Shown here piece after piece: positions 63,510 through 64,000 of a DNA stretch of 64,000 bases. Location of the stretch: assembly GCA_914767715.1 (NCBI GenBank), contig OU612070.1, forward strand, positions 23,052,025-23,116,024, in the 5' to 3' direction. The stretch comes from Membranipora membranacea. Lineage: Eukaryota > Bryozoa > Gymnolaemata > Cheilostomatida > Membraniporidae. The notes beneath the pieces were generated by a model. That model was not told the origin of the DNA. It made no database searches and worked only from the letters and a program-made list of their open reading frames with translations. Position 1 is the first letter of the stretch, and every line of letters begins with the position of its first letter. The position numbers and the translations under genes were made by a program.

Positions 63510-64000
63510 CTAAAGACCCGATGGTTTAATCCTAAATACAGTGAACTTGTCCTGTTGAGTACACGCTACAGCGAGGCGATCGTCCTTTACACAGATTCCA
63601 CCACCACCCGTGGGTAACGATCCATCCCTCAAGGTCTTCAGCAGCACACCTGTGATAGAAAGTAAATTATGCTGACTTATTGTAACTTGTAAGCGTAGGA
63701 TCAACCAAGTAACATCACTTTTTATTCACTCCTGCTTTCACTTCATACCGAAAATTATGACCCCCTGATTAAATCTGCTGGTAAATAATATAACAACATA
63801 AGTCTAAAATGTATTTGCAAAATATCATCTGCGCTTACCTTGGTCAGAGAGGACATAGAGTTGTGCCTCAGTTTTACTTCTGACCAGTATGAAGCCTGTG
63901 TTGGTTGTACAAAGGCCATCTGCACCTGTAATCTGATCACATGTCCACATAAGCTTTAGTTCAGTTGGATCGGATAGACTGTACATGTGTACCATATCGT
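63510..64000 (-). CDS. 3' end of a second propeller-type gene, cut by window edge
   Basis: Two exons on the minus strand: 64000-63839 (continuing beyond the window) and 63649-63510, joined in phase and ending at a TAG at 63510. The visible 100 residues or so have the alternating strand pattern of a beta-propeller blade (TGFILVRSKT, LYVLSDQG, RLAVACTQQDKFTVFRI). The layout copies the end of the neighbouring RING gene: a long strand-rich exon, then a short final exon beginning Gly-(Val/Ile)-x-Leu and ending at a similar point. A tandem paralogue is therefore likely. The N-terminal RING/B-box part, if any, lies outside. Confidence 0.75.

Overview
The window is animal nuclear DNA. Its genes are split by GT-AG introns of roughly 100 bp to 2 kb. 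It holds metazoan gene families (Atos/FAM214, SLC25A44, rhodopsin-like GPCRs, RING/B-box/coiled-coil proteins), a degraded non-LTR retrotransposon, a tRNA-derived SINE and many small palindromic insertions. The AT-rich composition and multi-kilobase intergenic gaps suggest a marine invertebrate. I cannot fix the phylum from the sequence alone. There is no bacterial, phage, plasmid or CRISPR signature.

Layout: (1) 1397-7422 (+), twelve exons of an Atos (ATOSA/ATOSB, formerly FAM214) homologue; the 5' end is not located. (2) 12241-9304 (-), a complete five-exon mitochondrial carrier of the SLC25A44 type, convergent with the first gene. (3) 12.2-17.2 kb, a gene-poor stretch with a 46-bp tandem array and a near-perfect inverted repeat with arms of about 340 bp. 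(4) 17251-24458 (+), a ten-exon gene joining a Rieske [2Fe-2S] domain to a DUF455 ferritin-like domain; a dead LINE lies in intron 1 and a SINE in intron 4. (5) 31474-28765 and 36872-32659 (-), two tandem paralogous rhodopsin-like GPCRs with shared intron positions. (6) 36.9-45.1 kb, gene-poor. (7) 45070-58529 (+), a 19-exon gene for a nuclear-looking protein of about 2,000 residues that I do not recognise. It carries four copies of a Cys-x3-His...Cys...Cys module and an internal exon duplication. (8) 62599-59303 (-), a RING/B-box/coiled-coil protein with a propeller-like C-terminus, and 64000-63510 (-), the 3' end of a related gene cut by the window edge.

The most unusual signal is a dispersed family of tiny palindromes, 16-27 bp long with ends CA(A/G)GG...CC(T/C)TG. 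Each lies between 7-bp direct repeats that look like target-site duplications. I find six good cases and two weaker ones. One sits in a duplicated stretch of GPCR intron whose other copy has the empty target. They are either ultra-short non-autonomous transposons or excision footprints of a DNA transposon. Genes here are independent transcription units; nothing suggests operons. All exon coordinates are read by eye from splice sites, frame continuity and family resemblance, with no transcript evidence.
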